Positions 62,761 through 64,000 of a stretch of 64,000 bases of DNA are shown one piece after another (the stretch's first letter is position 1; each line of letters opens with the position of its first letter). The stretch covers positions 992,001 through 1,056,000 of the forward strand of contig NZ_CP119988.1 of NCBI RefSeq assembly GCF_029338515.1, read 5' to 3'. The notes beneath the pieces were generated by a model that was given only the letters and a program-made list of their open reading frames with translations, was not told the origin of the DNA and searched no databases. Source of the DNA: Haloglomus litoreum. GTDB taxonomy: Archaea > Halobacteriota > Halobacteria > Halobacteriales > Haloarculaceae. Position numbers and translations under genes: made by a program.

Positions 62761-64000
62761 TCAGTCGGTGGTCCCGGACTGCTCACCGCCGCTCTCGGCG
62801 GTCGTCCCGGCCTCTCCTGCCGCGGTCGCACCCTCGCCGCTGTCGCTTGCCGGCTTCAGGCGAATCGTGACCGCCGTCCCGCCGGCCTCGCGCTCCTCGA
62901 ACCTGAGCTCCCCGCCCGCGTCGCTCACGATCCAGTTGACGGCCCACAGCCCGATGCCGGTCGCGTGGTTGACCTTGGAGGCAGCCGTCTCGTCGAGCAT
63001 CTCATCGATCTCCATCTCGGGGATTCCCGGGCCGTCGTCGGCCACCACGAGTTCGTAGTAGGTGCCGTCGGGCGACCGGCGGGTTCGAATCTCGACGTGC
63101 GGCGTGGTCTGGTCGCTGTGGAGGATGGCGTTCTCGACGAGCTCTCCGATGGCCGCGACGAGCGCGGTCGTCCCCTGTACGTACTCGTCGCCGGGACAGT
63201 CGATCTCCCGGGTCCAGCCGTCGTGGGTCGCGTCGACGTCCTCCAGTGCCCGGTCGACGAGCGACCGCAGTTCCATCGTCCGCAGCGTCAGGTCACCCGA
63301 GACCACCTTCTCGATGTCGACGGTCCGTTCGCTGAGCGTCGCGAGTTGCTCCGCGGATTCCGTGATGGCGGCCGCCGCCCGGGACTCCTCCAGGCGATCC
63401 GCGTGGCCCATGATGACGGTGAGCTTGTTGCGGATGTTGTGCCGGAGGATGCGCGAGAGGACCCGCAGCCGCTCCTTGCGCTGCTTGCGCTCCGTGATGT
63501 CGATGTAGATGCCGTACTTGTCCTGCTCGGTCGGCGCGCTGACGGGGGCGGTCATCCGGATGAAGTCCCGGAGCCCATCGTCGGTCTTCAGCGTGACCTC
63601 GCTCCCCTGCCACTCGCCCCGCTCGCGGTCGGCGTCGACGCTCCGTTCGGTCGTCGGCTCCACGGCCCGCCCGTCCGCGGTTCGGGGGACGACGTAGTCG
63701 TTGAGGTTCTGCCCCCGGAGTTCGCCCTCGGCGAAGCCGAACACCTCCTCGAACGCCGGGTTGACCGAGTCCACGATGGGGCTGTCGTCCTCGAGGCGGA
63801 CGGAGACGACGGAGTTCGGAACGTTCTCGAACAGTGCCGAGAACCGGTCGCGCTCTGCGCGGAGTTCCTCGCGCTTCTGCTCGACGCGGGCGTTGTAGAC
63901 CCCGACACCGAGACCGCCGACCGCACCCACGATGAGCGTGTCCCCGGCGAGCGCGAACGGCTCCAGGCCGCCCTGGGTGTAGTACTGGATGCCCACCGTC
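62761..64000 (-). CDS. PAS-domain sensor histidine kinase, N terminus outside the window
   Basis: The gene runs off the right edge: the frame is open to the last base, and a GTG at 63996 is probably internal. Visible: a membrane helix (LAGDTLIVGAVGGLGVGVYN), a PAS domain (NVPNSVVSVRLEDDSPIVDS), then the H-box LRHNIRNKLTVIMGHADRLE with the phospho-acceptor His, and an ATPase domain with LVENAILHSDQ, VADDGPGIPEME and TGIGLWAVNW. An acidic tail ends it. It is a typical haloarchaeal membrane PAS kinase; the missing part should include further membrane helices. Confidence 0.86.
   Translation of the reverse strand, partial: TVGIQYYTQGGLEPFALAGDTLIVGAVGGLGVGVYNARVEQKREELRAERDRFSALFENVPNSVVSVRLEDDSPIVDSVNPAFEEVFGFAEGELRGQNLNDYVVPRTADGRAVEPTTERSVDADRERGEWQGSEVTLKTDDGLRDFIRMTAPVSAPTEQDKYGIYIDITERKQRKERLRVLSRILRHNIRNKLTVIMGHADRLEESRAAAAITESAEQLATLSERTVDIEKVVSGDLTLRTMELRSLVDRALEDVDATHDGWTREIDCPGDEYVQGTTALVAAIGELVENAILHSDQTTPHVEIRTRRSPDGTYYELVVADDGPGIPEMEIDEMLDETAASKVNHATGIGLWAVNWIVSDAGGELRFEEREAGGTAVTIRLKPASDSGEGATAAGEAGTTAESGGEQSGTTD

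Overview
The window is a very GC-rich, almost fully coding stretch of a haloarchaeal (class Halobacteria) chromosome. Four things point there: nearly all proteins are strongly acidic; the S10/spc-type ribosomal gene run has the archaeal order and archaeal-only members (eS4, eL32, eL19, Rnp1); secreted proteins carry twin-arginine signals; and many genes have TATA-type promoters with short or no leaders. The genus cannot be named from sequence alone.

Layout. 0-4.2 kb: a TPR protein cut by the left edge, DUF424, a 7TM sensor kinase and an enolase-superfamily enzyme. 4.3-8.6 kb: a membrane thioredoxin-fold protein and a cobalamin-salvage operon (cobY-cobD-cbiZ), bracketed by two copies of a non-coding repeat element. 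8.8-23.7 kb: a SPOUT RNA methyltransferase, then 23 ribosomal-protein genes plus rnp1 and secY, nearly all overlapping or abutting (ATGA, TGATG, TAATG junctions), so probably one translationally coupled transcription unit. 23.8-34.7 kb: single genes in mixed orientation (cytidylate kinase-like, DM13, alpha/beta hydrolases, XRE-type regulator, tiaS, YihY/BrkB, tRNA-Gly, serine hydrolase), including a probable frameshifted gene. 34.7-47.1 kb: hisA, hisB and hisI scattered among unrelated genes, a large wHTH/FilR1-like/STAND ATPase/TPR protein, a uracil-DNA glycosylase, three tandem small DUF7331-type genes and an A24 prepilin peptidase. 47.2-64 kb: lipoproteins, a zinc alcohol dehydrogenase, a MoaB with a His-rich tail, rtcA, a folate ligase, a third repeat copy, an isoprenyl diphosphate synthase, etfBA, a surface/pilin group with a membrane-anchored wHTH protein, a methyltransferase, an ITPase, and a sensor kinase cut by the right edge.

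The most unusual items are the roughly 400-580 bp non-coding element present three times, and the fusion of a FilR1-type transcription factor to a STAND ATPase and TPR array. The frameshifted small gene, the DUF7331 triplet, a cytidylate kinase lacking the Walker A lysine, and the histidine-rich MoaB extension also deserve attention.
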